Positions 63,775 to 64,000 of a stretch of 64,000 nucleotides of DNA are shown here, piece by piece. Made by a program: the position numbers and the translations under genes. How positions within the stretch are numbered: position 1 is the first letter of the stretch; each line of letters begins with the position of its first letter. Location of the stretch: contig NC_081553.1 in assembly GCF_963082655.1 (NCBI RefSeq), positions 229,884,254-229,948,253 on the forward strand, given 5' to 3'. The notes below the pieces were generated by a model. It made no database searches, was not told the DNA's origin, and saw only the letters and a list, made by a program, of their open reading frames with translations. Source of the stretch: Stomoxys calcitrans (lineage: Eukaryota; Arthropoda; Insecta; Diptera; Muscidae).

Positions 63775-64000
63775 GAAAAGAAAACTTGCAAACTCTCAAT
63801 TTTTTAAACTTTCAAAATTTCGCTCGATCTCACGCACTATTCTGCTGGCAAATAAAGGAGGTGAACGACTTTCAGTAAAATATGTTCAAATTTTCGCGAA
63901 CACTCTGGCAGCATAGCTTCACTCGTGGCTCAATAATAAAATGTTGTTTAATTTCTACAACATAAAAATCACATGGCTGCAACCATGACAAAATTGACAG

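Overview
The window is fly nuclear DNA that is AT-rich, intron-containing and crowded with transposable elements. Protein-level matches to insect/animal genes and the repeat content suggest a calyptrate fly, probably a muscid such as Stomoxys, Musca or Haematobia. The species is inferred. INE-1/DINE-1-like Helentron derivatives are especially abundant. There are no prokaryotic operons and no CRISPR array, and I see no functional rRNA or tRNA gene.

Only two host genes can be supported, and they converge. On the + strand, 4401-16477 holds ten exons of bonus (bon), the insect TIF1/TRIM24-type co-regulator: RING, two B-boxes, coiled coil, Gln/Pro/Gly-rich linker with an LxxLL motif, PHD finger and bromodomain. 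The window encodes 1093 residues. A short N-terminal exon is missing, probably to the left of the window. On the - strand, 51431 down to 33706 holds a nine-exon meckelin gene (TMEM67/MKS3), a ciliary transition-zone membrane protein. Its exons join in phase into one 1002-residue open frame. Neither gene is named by simple ORF reading, because each is split by introns of up to several kilobases filled with mobile elements.

Layout: 1-4400, upstream/intronic DNA with retrotransposon and Tc1/mariner relics; 4401-16477, bon; 16478-17518, proximal bon 3'UTR; 17519-28330, an 11-kb repeat cluster (Helentron-like elements, SINEs, MITEs, tandem duplications); 28340-30290, an A-rich low-repeat segment that may be a distal bon 3'UTR; 30290-33700, intergenic repeats and a transposase relic; 33706-51431, meckelin; 51432-64000, upstream intergenic DNA with an RNase H-encoding non-LTR retrotransposon and several arrays of degenerate tandem units.

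The most informative observations outside the genes are: a double retrotransposon insertion inside one long target-site duplication in a meckelin intron; an INE-1-like copy flanked by a ~36-bp duplication; an element whose filled and empty sites both occur in the window; several MITEs with readable terminal repeats and target duplications; and a three-element nest inside an INE-1-like copy in the last meckelin intron. The INE-1-like families share a modular architecture (head with GTCCGTCCGTC, ~175-bp body units, near-palindromic tail) that deserves systematic description.
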